The translations under genes were made by a program, and so were the position numbers. The notes beneath the pieces were generated by a model. That model was given only the letters and a program-made list of their open reading frames with translations, was not told where the DNA came from and ran no database searches. Positions 25,624-34,839 of a stretch of DNA of 64,000 nt are shown in pieces. This DNA comes from TMED27 sp041397865 (GTDB lineage: Bacteria; Pseudomonadota; Alphaproteobacteria; Micavibrionales; Micavibrionaceae). Every line of letters begins with the position of its first letter. The first letter of the stretch is position 1. Location: NCBI GenBank assembly GCA_041397865.1, contig JAWKVT010000002.1, positions 124,001 through 188,000 of the forward strand, read 5' to 3'.

Positions 25624-28600
25624 ATGAACGAACTCATGAACCTCTTCGGCCAACCAACAGGGCCACAAAGCTTTGACAGCATTCGCATTTCGATTGCGTC
25701 GCCAGAGCAAATCCGCAGCTGGTCTTTTGGCGAGGTCAAAAAGCCGGAAACCATTAACTACCGGACATTCAAGCCGGAAAAAGACGGTTTGTTCTGTGCC
25801 CGCATCTTTGGCCCGATCAAAGATTACGAATGTCTGTGCGGTAAGTACAAACGCATGAAATATAAAGGCATCATTTGTGAAAAATGCGGCGTCGAAGTCA
25901 CCCTCACAAAAGTTCGCCGCGAGCGCATGGGTCATATCGACTTGGCCGCCCCGGTTGCCCACATCTGGTTCCTGAAATCGCTGCCGTCGCGTATCGGCCT
26001 CATCATGGACATGACGCTTAAGGAGCTTGAGCGCGTATTGTATTTCGAAAACTTCATCGTCATCGAGCCAGGCATGACCCCGCTCAAGCAGTTCCAGCTT
26101 CTCAGCGAAGAAGAATACTACAACGCTCAGGACGAATACGGTGAAGATAACTTCCGCGCCGGCATTGGCGCCGAGGCGATGAAAGAAATCCTCTCTGATC
26201 TTGATCTGGAAGAGCAAAAAGTTCAGGTCGAAGAAGACCTGCGCGAAACCGGCTCCGAAGCCAAGCGCAAGAAACTGGTCAAGCGCCTGAAACTGCTCGA
26301 CAGCTTTATCGAATCCGGTGCGCGCCCTGAGTGGATGATTTTGGATATCGTTCCTGTTCTTCCGCCTGAGTTGCGCCCGCTTGTTCCTCTCGATGGTGGC
26401 CGTTTTGCCACATCCGATCTGAACGATCTGTACCGCCGCGTCATCAACCGGAACAACCGTTTGAAGCGCCTGATCGAACTGCGTGCGCCTGACATTATCG
26501 TGCGGAACGAAAAGCGTATGCTGCAAGAATCTGTTGATGCGCTTTTCGACAATGGCCGCCGTGGCCGCGTCATTACCGGCGCGAATAAACGCCCGCTCAA
26601 ATCCCTTTCCGACATGCTTAAAGGAAAGCAGGGTCGCTTCCGTCAAAACCTTCTCGGTAAACGCGTTGACTATTCCGGCCGTTCCGTGATCGTGGTTGGA
26701 CCCGAATTGAAACTGCACCAATGCGGTATCCCGAAGAAAATGGCGCTCGAACAGTTCAAACCGTTCATCTACCACAAGCTGGAGCTTTACGGCATGGCCT
26801 CTACGGTTAAGGCCGCCAAGAAGATGGTTGAAAAAGAACGTCCCGAAGTCTGGGACATCCTCGAAGAGGTCATCCGCGAACATCCGGTTATGCTGAACCG
26901 CGCACCAACCCTGCACCGTTTGGGCATTCAGGCGTTCGAACCTGTTTTGATCGAAGGAAAAGCCATCCAGCTTCACCCGCTGGTCTGTACGGCCTTTAAC
27001 GCGGACTTCGATGGCGACCAGATGGCGGTTCACGTGCCGCTTTCCATCGAAGCGCAGCTTGAAACGCGCTGCCTGATGATGGCGACAAACAACATCCTTT
27101 CTCCGGCTAACGGTAAGCCGATTATCGTGCCGACACAGGACATCATTCTGGGTCTGTATTATCTCTCTCTGGCCCGCGATGGCGAGCCGGGCGAGGGCAT
27201 GATCTTCCGCGGCGCCGGTGAAATCACCCATGCGCTGGAGCAGGGGGTTCTCTCACTGCACGCCAAAATCAAATGCCGTTACCACACGGTCGATGAAAAC
27301 GGCGATCCGAAAACTGAAATCGTGGAATCCACACCGGGCCGCATCCTGATCTCCGATCTGCTGCCGCGTCACCCGAATGTGCCGTTTTCCATGATCAACC
27401 AGATTTTAACGAAAAAAGAACTTTCGGCTGTAATCGAACAATCCTACCGCCACTGCGGTCAGAAAGAGACGGTTATTTTCGCCGACCGCCTGATGAAGCT
27501 CGGCTTCCGTTATGCCTGTACCGCCGGTATTTCTTTCGGTAAGGACGATCTTATCATTCCCGAAGAAAAGCAAAAGCTTATCAACGAAGCCAACGGCAAG
27601 GTTAAGGAGTTCGAACAGCAATATCAGGACGGCCTCATCACCAAAGGTGAAAAATACAATAAGGTTGTCGATATCTGGTCGAAATGTACAGACGATGTGG
27701 CTGACGCGATGATGGCGAAAATCAATGACATCGAAAGCGGCGAGTTGAACTCGGTTTACATGATGGCTCATTCCGGTGCGCGGGGATCTGCAGCGCAGAT
27801 CCGCCAGCTTGCCGGTATGCGCGGCTTGATGGCCAAACCAAGCGGCGAGATCATCGAGACACCGATTATCTCGAACTTTAAAGAAGGCCTCACCGTGCTG
27901 GAATACTTCAACTCCACCCACGGTGCACGTAAAGGTCTGGCCGATACCGCGCTTAAAACCGCCAACTCCGGTTATCTGACCCGCCGCCTCGTCGACGTGG
28001 CGCAGGACGCGATTATCACAGAAAAAGATTGCGGGACGGAAAAAGGCATCTCTATGCGCGCAGTGATGAACGGCGCCGATGTTGTTGTCTCTCTGGCCGA
28101 ACGTATTCTCGGTCGCAGCTCGGCGATCGACATTAAAAACCCGCTTGATGGCAAGGTCATTGTCAAGGCAGGACAGATCATTGACGAAGAAACCTCGGAG
28201 CAAATCGAAACCGCCGGTATTGATGAAGTTCTGGTTCGCTCTGTTCTCACCTGTGAAGGCGAAAATAACGGCATCTGCGGCGCATGTTATGGCCGCGATC
28301 TGGCCCGTGGAACAGAGGTTAACATGGGCGAGGCAATCGGCGTTATGGCTGCCCAGTCCATTGGTGAGCCGGGTACGCAGCTCACTATGCGCACGTTCCA
28401 CATCGGCGGCGCGGCGCAGAAAGGTGCCGAGCGTTCTCATGTCGATGCCAATATCGACGCCAAGATTGAAATTCGCAATCAGAACGTCGTGAAGAACTCC
28501 GAAGGCGTCAACATCGTCATGGGCCGCAACACGGAAATCGCGCTTCTTGACGGTAAAGGCAAAGAAAAAGCCACCCACCGCGTACCTTACGGTGCCAAGC

Positions 28601-29850
28601 TTCTGGTCGAAGACGGCGCGAAGGTTAAAGCCGGTGACAAAATGGCCGAATGGGACCCGTATACCCTGCCTGTTATCACCGAAAAAGACGGTGTGGCCCA
28701 TTACTTCGACCTTGTGGAAGGCGTGTCCGTTACCGACGATGTCGACGAAGCCACCGGTATCGCCTCCAAGAAAGTCATTGACTGGCGTTCACAGCCCAAG
28801 GGCGGCGACCTTAAACCGCGGATCAGTCTGCTGGACAAAAAAGGCAAAGTTATCAACCTGCCCAACGGCTTGCCCGCGAACTACTACCTCTCCGTGGACA
28901 CCATTCTTTCGGTGGAACCGGAACAAGAGGTTAAAGCCGGTGATATTCTTGCCCGTATCCCGCGTGAAACATCCAAAACACGCGATATTACAGGCGGTCT
29001 GCCCCGCGTGGCTGAACTTTTTGAGGCCCGCATGCCCAAAGACTTCGCGGTCATCTCCGAAATCGACGGCTATGTCGAATTTGGTAAAGACTACAAGTCC
29101 AAGCGCCGCATCGCGGTAAAACCAGCCAACACAGAAGATGGCGAGCCGCGCGAATACCTCGTGCCCAAAGGCCGCCACCTCGCCGTGGCCGAGGGCGATT
29201 TCGTCCGCAAGGGTGATCCGATCCTCGATGGAGCTTTGGTGCCGCATGACATTCTTGATGTTATGGGCGTTGAGGCACTGGCTGATTACCTCACCAACGA
29301 GGTGCAGGATGTTTACCGCCTGCAAGGGGTGAAGATCAACGATAAGCATATCGAGGTCATCGTTCGTCAGATGATGCAGAAAATCGAAATCACCGAAGTT
29401 GGCGATTCCACATATCTTGTCGGCGAACATGCCGAGCGCGACGAGTTTGAAGCCGCGCTTGCAAAACATGCCGCCGATGGAACCCGCCCGCCGGTTGGCA
29501 AGCCGGTTCTGCAAGGGATCACCAAGGCGTCTCTGCAAACACGCAGCTTCATTTCCGCGGCATCCTTCCAGGAAACAACCCGCGTTCTCACCGAAGCCGC
29601 CGTACAGGGCAAGGTCGACAAGCTCTTTGGCTTGAAAGAAAACGTGATCGTGGGTCGCTTGATTCCCGCCGGAACAGGCGCGTACACAGCAGGCGTAAAA
29701 CGTGTCGCTGCTGAACGCGATCAGGTTATCATTGACAGCCAGCCTCAGGAGGAAGAGGAAACGCTTGAAGGTCTGACCGGGGAAACCGCCGCGCTGACCG
29801 CCGATGGTGACACGCCTGCGGAAGAAACCAAAGAAGCCGCGAACGGTTAA
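25624..29850 (+). CDS. rpoC: RNA polymerase beta' subunit
   Basis: 1408 residues from the ATG at 25624 (MNELMNLFGQPTGPQSFDSI), preceded by AAGGAAG. An ATG at 25576, within the end of rpoB, would add 16 residues without family support. It contains the Zn ribbon CLCGKYKRMKYKGIICEKCG, the catalytic NADFDGDQMAVHVPLS (three Asp ligands for Mg) and the C-terminal second zinc site (CEGENNGICGACYG). The acidic tail (EEETLEGLTGETAALTADGD onward) is normal for the class. An intrinsic terminator follows. Confidence 0.99.
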   Translation: MNELMNLFGQPTGPQSFDSIRISIASPEQIRSWSFGEVKKPETINYRTFKPEKDGLFCARIFGPIKDYECLCGKYKRMKYKGIICEKCGVEVTLTKVRRERMGHIDLAAPVAHIWFLKSLPSRIGLIMDMTLKELERVLYFENFIVIEPGMTPLKQFQLLSEEEYYNAQDEYGEDNFRAGIGAEAMKEILSDLDLEEQKVQVEEDLRETGSEAKRKKLVKRLKLLDSFIESGARPEWMILDIVPVLPPELRPLVPLDGGRFATSDLNDLYRRVINRNNRLKRLIELRAPDIIVRNEKRMLQESVDALFDNGRRGRVITGANKRPLKSLSDMLKGKQGRFRQNLLGKRVDYSGRSVIVVGPELKLHQCGIPKKMALEQFKPFIYHKLELYGMASTVKAAKKMVEKERPEVWDILEEVIREHPVMLNRAPTLHRLGIQAFEPVLIEGKAIQLHPLVCTAFNADFDGDQMAVHVPLSIEAQLETRCLMMATNNILSPANGKPIIVPTQDIILGLYYLSLARDGEPGEGMIFRGAGEITHALEQGVLSLHAKIKCRYHTVDENGDPKTEIVESTPGRILISDLLPRHPNVPFSMINQILTKKELSAVIEQSYRHCGQKETVIFADRLMKLGFRYACTAGISFGKDDLIIPEEKQKLINEANGKVKEFEQQYQDGLITKGEKYNKVVDIWSKCTDDVADAMMAKINDIESGELNSVYMMAHSGARGSAAQIRQLAGMRGLMAKPSGEIIETPIISNFKEGLTVLEYFNSTHGARKGLADTALKTANSGYLTRRLVDVAQDAIITEKDCGTEKGISMRAVMNGADVVVSLAERILGRSSAIDIKNPLDGKVIVKAGQIIDEETSEQIETAGIDEVLVRSVLTCEGENNGICGACYGRDLARGTEVNMGEAIGVMAAQSIGEPGTQLTMRTFHIGGAAQKGAERSHVDANIDAKIEIRNQNVVKNSEGVNIVMGRNTEIALLDGKGKEKATHRVPYGAKLLVEDGAKVKAGDKMAEWDPYTLPVITEKDGVAHYFDLVEGVSVTDDVDEATGIASKKVIDWRSQPKGGDLKPRISLLDKKGKVINLPNGLPANYYLSVDTILSVEPEQEVKAGDILARIPRETSKTRDITGGLPRVAELFEARMPKDFAVISEIDGYVEFGKDYKSKRRIAVKPANTEDGEPREYLVPKGRHLAVAEGDFVRKGDPILDGALVPHDILDVMGVEALADYLTNEVQDVYRLQGVKINDKHIEVIVRQMMQKIEITEVGDSTYLVGEHAERDEFEAALAKHAADGTRPPVGKPVLQGITKASLQTRSFISAASFQETTRVLTEAAVQGKVDKLFGLKENVIVGRLIPAGTGAYTAGVKRVAAERDQVIIDSQPQEEEETLEGLTGETAALTADGDTPAEETKEAANG

Positions 29851-29863
29851 ATTTCAATGCTTT

Positions 29864-29897
29864 CCCCGCGCTTGTGCCCCAGAGGGTAAAAGCGGGG
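29864..29897 (+). repeat. Conserved hairpin, copy 1 (after rpoC)
   Basis: CCCC-GC-GCTTGT-GCCC-CAGA-GGGT-AAAAGC-GGGG folds into a long hairpin with a 2-base bulge (GC), one G-A mismatch and a 4-base loop. An almost identical copy lies after rplQ at 52010-52043, differing only in the loop and in one outer pair, which changes from C-G to T-A. It stands just before the rpoC intrinsic terminator. Confidence 0.7.
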
Positions 29898-29910
29898 ATC
29901 TTTTTAACAC

Positions 29911-29936
29911 AAAAAGGGCCTCGTGAGGCCCTTTTT
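29911..29936 (+). terminator. Intrinsic terminator after rpoC
   Basis: AAAAAGGGCCTC and GAGGCCCTTTTT arms around a 2-base loop centre, ending in five T. Strong stem 60 bases after the rpoC stop. It ends the rplJL-rpoBC unit; the A-run makes it able to act in both directions. Confidence 0.9.
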
Positions 29937-29967
29937 CATGTTTTAAAATGATTCGTAAAATAAATTC

Positions 29968-29996
29968 TTGACGCCTGAGCTGATTCCCCCTATATT
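29968..29996 (+). promoter_or_regulatory. str operon promoter P1
   Basis: TTGACG (29968-29973), 17 bases, TATATT (29991-29996). A close match to the housekeeping consensus. The -10 context CCCTATATTCCGC is nearly the same as at the rpsM promoter (CCCTATATTTCCGC). It lies in the 308-base gap between rpoC and rpsL, which otherwise contains a repeated hairpin, a terminator and a second promoter. Confidence 0.75.
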
Positions 29997-30085
29997 CCGC
30001 GCAGAATCTGTTGGGCCATAGGGAATTAGCCCCTTTTGGTGCAACATCCTGATTAAAACGGGATGCTCTGCAATATAAAGTCTTT

Positions 30086-30114
30086 TTGACTTGTGCGCTT
30101 TTCTTGCGTTATAT
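30086..30114 (+). promoter_or_regulatory. str operon promoter P2
   Basis: TTGACT (30086-30091), 17 bases, TTATAT (30109-30114), about 40 bases before the rpsL start. Together with P1 this gives the str operon a tandem promoter arrangement, common for ribosomal operons. Confidence 0.6.
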
Positions 30115-30158
30115 GCAGCCATCCTAAAAATTTGAGATTTAAAAAGAGGCCTTAGAAT

Positions 30159-30530
30159 ATGCCAACAATTCAGCAGCTTGTTCGCAAGCCGAGAAAAAAA
30201 GTTGTAAAAGCAAAGAAAAACCGCGCGCTCAAGAGCAATCCGCAGCGCCGCGGCGTGTGTACACGCGTGTACACAACAACACCGAAAAAACCAAACTCCG
30301 CTCTGCGGAAAGTCGCCAAGGTCCGTCTCACCACGGGCCTTGAGGTTATCTGTTATATCCCTGGCGAAGGTCACAATTTGCAGGAACACTCCGTTGTTCT
30401 TGTGCGTGGCGGTCGGGTGAAAGACTTGCCCGGTGTGCGCTACACCATCATTCGTGGAACGCTGGATACCCAAGGCGTTAAAGATCGTAAACAATCACGT
30501 TCACGCTACGGCGCGAAACGACCCAAATAG
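30159..30530 (+). CDS. rpsL: 30S ribosomal protein S12
   Basis: 123 residues, the normal length. PTIQQLVRKPRKKVVKAKKN, TPKKPNSALRKVAKVRLT and GRVKDLPGVRYTIIRGTLD are conserved. Residues equivalent to E. coli Lys42 (KKPNSAL) and Lys87 (RVKDLPG) are lysine, so the protein looks streptomycin-sensitive. It contributes to decoding accuracy. First gene of the str operon; rpsG follows after 11 bases. Confidence 0.98.
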   Translation: MPTIQQLVRKPRKKVVKAKKNRALKSNPQRRGVCTRVYTTTPKKPNSALRKVAKVRLTTGLEVICYIPGEGHNLQEHSVVLVRGGRVKDLPGVRYTIIRGTLDTQGVKDRKQSRSRYGAKRPK

Positions 30531-30541
30531 GAGCTTTATTC

Positions 30542-31075
30542 ATGTCACGTCGCCATAGAGCAGAAAAACGCGAAATTCTCCCGGATCCAAAATTCGGAGA
30601 TCTGGTACTGTCGAAATTCATCAATAACCTGATGCTGGATGGTAAGAAATCCACCGCCGAAGGTATTGTTTACAAAGCAATCGACATTCTCGAAACCAAA
30701 GCTGGGAATGACAATAAAAAAGGCGACGAGGAAAGCGGCGAGGGTGATTCTTCTGCTGTGATTTATAAAAGCAAAGGCCTTGGCCTCTTCCACAGCGCGC
30801 TGAAAAATGTAAAGCCCAAGCTTGAGGTGCGCTCCCGCCGTGTTGGTGGTGCGACATATCAGGTTCCCGTTGAGGTTCGTCATGACCGCGCCTTGGCGTT
30901 GGCTATGCGCTGGATTATTGATGCGGCTCGCAAGCGCAGCGAAAACACAATGGTTGACCGCGTGGCGAACGAGTTGCTTGATGCTGCGAACGAGCGCGGC
31001 AATGCCGTGAAGAAACGCGACGACACGCACAAAATGGCCGAAGCCAACAAGGCCTTCGCGCATTACCGCTGGTAA
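30542..31075 (+). CDS. rpsG: 30S ribosomal protein S7 with an acidic insertion
   Basis: 177 residues against the usual 155-157. The N-terminal SRRHRAEKREILPDPKFGDL and the core VEVRSRRVGGATYQVPVEVR-type segment are normal. Between them, at about residues 55-79, lies an extra low-complexity acidic stretch (GNDNKKGDEESGEGDSSAV). It would lie in the loop between two N-terminal helices. The reading frame continues intact into LFHSALKNVKPKLEV. S7 organises the 3' major domain of 16S rRNA. Neighbours are rpsL and fusA, as usual. Confidence 0.95.
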   Translation: MSRRHRAEKREILPDPKFGDLVLSKFINNLMLDGKKSTAEGIVYKAIDILETKAGNDNKKGDEESGEGDSSAVIYKSKGLGLFHSALKNVKPKLEVRSRRVGGATYQVPVEVRHDRALALAMRWIIDAARKRSENTMVDRVANELLDAANERGNAVKKRDDTHKMAEANKAFAHYRW

Positions 31076-31110
31076 AACTGATAACCGTTAACTAAGGACT
31101 GATAACTGAA

Positions 31111-33219
31111 ATGACACGCGAGCACGCAATTGAGAACTACCGGAACTTCGGCATTATGGCGCATATCGACGCGGGTAAAACCACGACGACCGAGCGCATT
31201 CTCTACTATTCCGGCAAATCGCACAAAATCGGTGAAGTGCATGACGGCGCTGCGACCATGGACTGGATGGAGCAGGAGCAAGAGCGCGGTATCACGATTA
31301 CCTCTGCTGCGACAACCACATTCTGGAACGGTTCCGAAGGCGGGAACTTCGATGGGCAGAAATTCCGCCTGAACATTATCGATACGCCGGGCCACGTTGA
31401 TTTCACAATCGAAGTTGAGCGTTCCCTGCGCGTACTTGACGGCGCAATCGCTGTGTTTGATGCCAACGCTGGTGTGGAGCCGCAAACCGAAACTGTGTGG
31501 CGTCAGGCTGACAAATACCACGTGCCGCGCATGTGCTTCGTCAACAAGATGGATAAAATCGGCGCCGACTTCTATAACACTGTGGACATGATTGTTGATC
31601 GCCTTGGTGCTGTTCCTGCGGTGATCCAGCTTCCTATCGGTGCGGAAAGCAGCTATGCTGGCCACGTTGATCTGGTAAAAATGAAAGCTGTCATCTGGGA
31701 TGGTGAAGCTCTTGGCGCATCATTTTCCTATGAGGACATCCCTGCGGATCTTGCTGACAAGGCTGCTGAATACCGTGAAAAACTGGTTGAGCTTGCTGTT
31801 GAGCAGGACGATGCGGCAATGGAAGCCTATCTTGAAGGTAACGAGCCGGATGAAAAAACACTCAAGGCCTGCATTCGCAAAGGTACGATCGCTGGCGCTT
31901 TCGTGCCGGTTATGTGCGGGACCGCGTTTAAAAACAAAGGCGTTCAGACAATGCTCGACGCTGTTGTAGACTTCCTGCCATCACCGCTCGATATCGGTGA
32001 AACAAAGGGTGTGAAGGTTGACTCTGACGAAGCTGAAAGCCGTGCGCCGAAAGATGATGCGCCATTTGCCGCACTTGCGTTCAAAATCATGAACGACCCG
32101 TTTGTCGGCTCTCTCACTTTCGCGCGGATTTATTCCGGTACAATTGAATCCGGTTCATATGTTATGAACTCTGTAAAAGATAAGCGCGAGCGTGTTGGTC
32201 GGATGCTGCTCATGCACTCCAACAACCGTGAAGAGCTGAATATTGCCCATGCCGGTGATATTGTGGCTTTCGTAGGTATGAAAGACACCACAACCGGCGA
32301 TACGCTTTGCGATAAAGACAAGCCTGTCGTGCTGGAGCGTATGGAATTCCCTGAGCCTGTGATTGAAATCGCCGTAGAGCCGAAAACCAAGGCCGACCAG
32401 GAAAAAATGTCACAGGCTTTGCAGCGTCTGGCTGCGGAAGATCCGTCTTTCCGTGTCTCTGTCGATCATGAATCCGGTCAGACAATCATTAAAGGCATGG
32501 GCGAGCTTCACCTCGACATCATCGTTGACCGTATGAAGCGTGAATTTAAAGTCGAAGCCAATATCGGCGCGCCGCAGGTGGCCTACCGTGAATCCATCAC
32601 AAAGGTTGCTGAAATATCCTATACCCACAAAAAACAAACCGGTGGTTCCGGGCAGTTCGCGAAAATCGACCTTGTGTTTGAGCCTGCAGAGCCCGGATCC
32701 GGCTTTACGTTCGAATCTGAAATCGTTGGCGGGAACGTGCCGAAAGAATACATCCCTGGTGTTCAAAAAGGTCTGGATCTGGCAAAAGAAACGGGTGTTG
32801 TCGCCGGTTTCCCGGTTCTGGACTTTAAAGTTCGTCTGGTTGACGGCTCCTATCACGATGTTGACTCATCTGTAATGGCGTTCGAAATCGCCGCCAAAGC
32901 CGCCTTCAAGGAGGGTATGCAAAAAGCGGGCCCGCAATTGCTTGAACCCATGATGAGTGTAGAGGTTGTCACGCCGGAAGAGTATATGGGCGACATCATC
33001 GGCGACCTGAACTCCCGCCGCGGACAGGTGGCCTCAATGGATGATCGCGGAAACGCGAAGGTGATTACCGCCATGGTCCCGCTGGCCAATATGTTTGGCT
33101 ACATCAACAATCTGCGCTCAATGTCACAGGGCCGCGCGCAATATACGATGCAGTTCGACCACTATGAACCCGTTCCTGCTGCGGTGGCACAGGAAGTTAA
33201 AGAGAGCCTTGGCGCCTAA
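31111..33219 (+). CDS. fusA: Elongation factor G
   Basis: 702 residues. G1 AHIDAGKTTTTERIL, switch II DTPGHVDFTIEVERSLRVLD and NKMDKIGADF are complete; domains III-V follow with RPMGELHLDI-type GMGELHLDIIVDRMKREF. It drives translocation with GTP hydrolysis. Length and position in the str operon are normal. tuf follows after 33 bases. Confidence 0.99.
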   Translation: MTREHAIENYRNFGIMAHIDAGKTTTTERILYYSGKSHKIGEVHDGAATMDWMEQEQERGITITSAATTTFWNGSEGGNFDGQKFRLNIIDTPGHVDFTIEVERSLRVLDGAIAVFDANAGVEPQTETVWRQADKYHVPRMCFVNKMDKIGADFYNTVDMIVDRLGAVPAVIQLPIGAESSYAGHVDLVKMKAVIWDGEALGASFSYEDIPADLADKAAEYREKLVELAVEQDDAAMEAYLEGNEPDEKTLKACIRKGTIAGAFVPVMCGTAFKNKGVQTMLDAVVDFLPSPLDIGETKGVKVDSDEAESRAPKDDAPFAALAFKIMNDPFVGSLTFARIYSGTIESGSYVMNSVKDKRERVGRMLLMHSNNREELNIAHAGDIVAFVGMKDTTTGDTLCDKDKPVVLERMEFPEPVIEIAVEPKTKADQEKMSQALQRLAAEDPSFRVSVDHESGQTIIKGMGELHLDIIVDRMKREFKVEANIGAPQVAYRESITKVAEISYTHKKQTGGSGQFAKIDLVFEPAEPGSGFTFESEIVGGNVPKEYIPGVQKGLDLAKETGVVAGFPVLDFKVRLVDGSYHDVDSSVMAFEIAAKAAFKEGMQKAGPQLLEPMMSVEVVTPEEYMGDIIGDLNSRRGQVASMDDRGNAKVITAMVPLANMFGYINNLRSMSQGRAQYTMQFDHYEPVPAAVAQEVKESLGA

Positions 33220-33252
33220 ATTTAAGTTTTAAAAAAAGAAGGAGACTAAAAA

Positions 33253-34431
33253 ATGTCTAAGGAAAAATTTCAAAGAAACAAACCGCATGTGAACATCGGT
33301 ACGATTGGTCACGTTGACCATGGTAAGACGACGCTGACAGCGGCGATCGCGCAGAAATACGGCAACGGCGAGAGCGTTGACAAGATCGACAAGGCGCCTG
33401 AGGAGAAAGCGCGCGGGATCACGATCAGCACGGCTCACGTTGAGTATGAAACAGATGCGCGCCACTACGCGCATGTGGACTGCCCGGGTCACGCGGACTA
33501 CGTGAAGAACATGATCACCGGCGCGGCGCAGATGGACGGCGCGATTTTGGTGGTGAACGCGGCTGACGGCCCGATGCCTCAGACTCGCGAGCACATTTTG
33601 CTGGCGCGTCAGGTTGGCGTTCCGGCGCTGGTTGTGTTCCTGAACAAGGTCGATCAGGTTGATGATGAAGAGCTTCTGGAGCTTGTTGAGATGGAAGTGC
33701 GCGAGCTTCTTTCCTCTTACGAGTTCCCCGGCGATGACATTCCGATCATCAAGGGTTCCGCGCTGGCCGCCGTTGAGGGCCGTGACCCGGAGATTGGCGA
33801 GAAAGCGATCGAAGAGTTGATGAAGGCTGTGGATGATTATATACCGACGCCGGACCGTCCGAAGGACAAACCGTTCCTGATGCCTGTTGAGGATGTATTC
33901 TCGATCTCTGGCCGGGGAACTGTTGCCACGGGCCGTATCGAGCAAGGTATTGTGAATGTGAACGACGAGATCGAAATTGTCGGGATCAAAGACACGCAAA
34001 AAACGGTTGTGACCGGCGTTGAAATGTTCCGCAAGCTGCTTGATAGCGGCGAGGCCGGTGATAACGTTGGTGTGCTTCTTCGTGGTACAAAGCGCGAGGA
34101 GATCGAGCGCGGTCAGGTTTTGTGTAAACCCGGCTCTATCACGCCGCACACAAAGTTCACAGCCGAGGCTTATATCCTCAGCAAGGACGAAGGCGGTCGC
34201 CACACACCGTTTTTCACGAAATACCGCCCGCAGTTTTACTTCCGCACAACGGACGTAACCGGCGAGGTTTCCCTGCCCTCAGGCACGGAGATGGTGATGC
34301 CCGGCGATAACATCAACGGCATGGAAGTGACGCTGATCGCCCCCATCGCTATGTCCGAAGGCCTGCGCTTCGCCATCCGCGAAGGCGGCAGAACCGTCGG
34401 CGCCGGCGTTGTGAGCAAAATTGTAGAATAA
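33253..34431 (+). CDS. tuf: Elongation factor Tu
   Basis: 392 residues. N-terminal FQRNKPHVNIGTIGHVDHGK with G1 GHVDHGKTT, switch II DCPGHADYVKNMITGAAQMD and NKVDQVDDEE. Domains II and III are complete (HTPFFTKYRPQFYFRTTDVT). It delivers aminoacyl-tRNA to the ribosome. The only tuf copy in the window, in its str position. GAAGGAG upstream is a strong ribosome binding site. Confidence 0.99.
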   Translation: MSKEKFQRNKPHVNIGTIGHVDHGKTTLTAAIAQKYGNGESVDKIDKAPEEKARGITISTAHVEYETDARHYAHVDCPGHADYVKNMITGAAQMDGAILVVNAADGPMPQTREHILLARQVGVPALVVFLNKVDQVDDEELLELVEMEVRELLSSYEFPGDDIPIIKGSALAAVEGRDPEIGEKAIEELMKAVDDYIPTPDRPKDKPFLMPVEDVFSISGRGTVATGRIEQGIVNVNDEIEIVGIKDTQKTVVTGVEMFRKLLDSGEAGDNVGVLLRGTKREEIERGQVLCKPGSITPHTKFTAEAYILSKDEGGRHTPFFTKYRPQFYFRTTDVTGEVSLPSGTEMVMPGDNINGMEVTLIAPIAMSEGLRFAIREGGRTVGAGVVSKIVE

Positions 34432-34444
34432 AGGAAACAGAAAA

Positions 34445-34771
34445 ATGGACGCGCAAAGCATTCGGATCACGTTAAAAGCATTTGACCACCGCATTCTCGA
34501 TACGGCCAGTAGCGAGATTGTCAACACCGCAAAGCGCACAGGCGCGGGTGTGCGTGGTCCGGTGCCTTTGCCGAACAAAATTAAAATGTTTTCTGTTATT
34601 CGCTCTCCGCATGTGAACAAAAACTCGCAGGAGCAGTTCGAAATGCGGACGCATAAAAGATTGCTCGATGTTGTCGATCCGACGCCGCAGACAATCGACG
34701 CTTTAATGAAGCTCGACCTGCCCGCCGGTGTTGATGTTGAAATCAAGATTGGTCAAATGCAGGCAGCATAA
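34445..34771 (+). CDS. rpsJ: 30S ribosomal protein S10
   Basis: 108 residues. SIRITLKAFDHRILDTASSE, GPVPLPNKIKMFSVIRSPHV and MRTHKRLLDVVDPTPQTIDA are typical. It binds 16S rRNA in the head and also acts with NusB in antitermination. It follows tuf by 13 bases, so str and S10 genes are continuous here. Confidence 0.98.
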   Translation: MDAQSIRITLKAFDHRILDTASSEIVNTAKRTGAGVRGPVPLPNKIKMFSVIRSPHVNKNSQEQFEMRTHKRLLDVVDPTPQTIDALMKLDLPAGVDVEIKIGQMQAA

Positions 34772-34839
34772 ATTTTGTAGTTTGTAAAAAGACTCTATGT
34801 TGGCGCATAAAAGCCAACCTCTGGAAAGGAAAAAGAAAA

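Noticed and set aside
21309..30530. Resistance changes in rpoB or rpsL
   Set aside because: The rifampicin pocket and the two S12 lysines that matter for streptomycin have susceptible-type residues.
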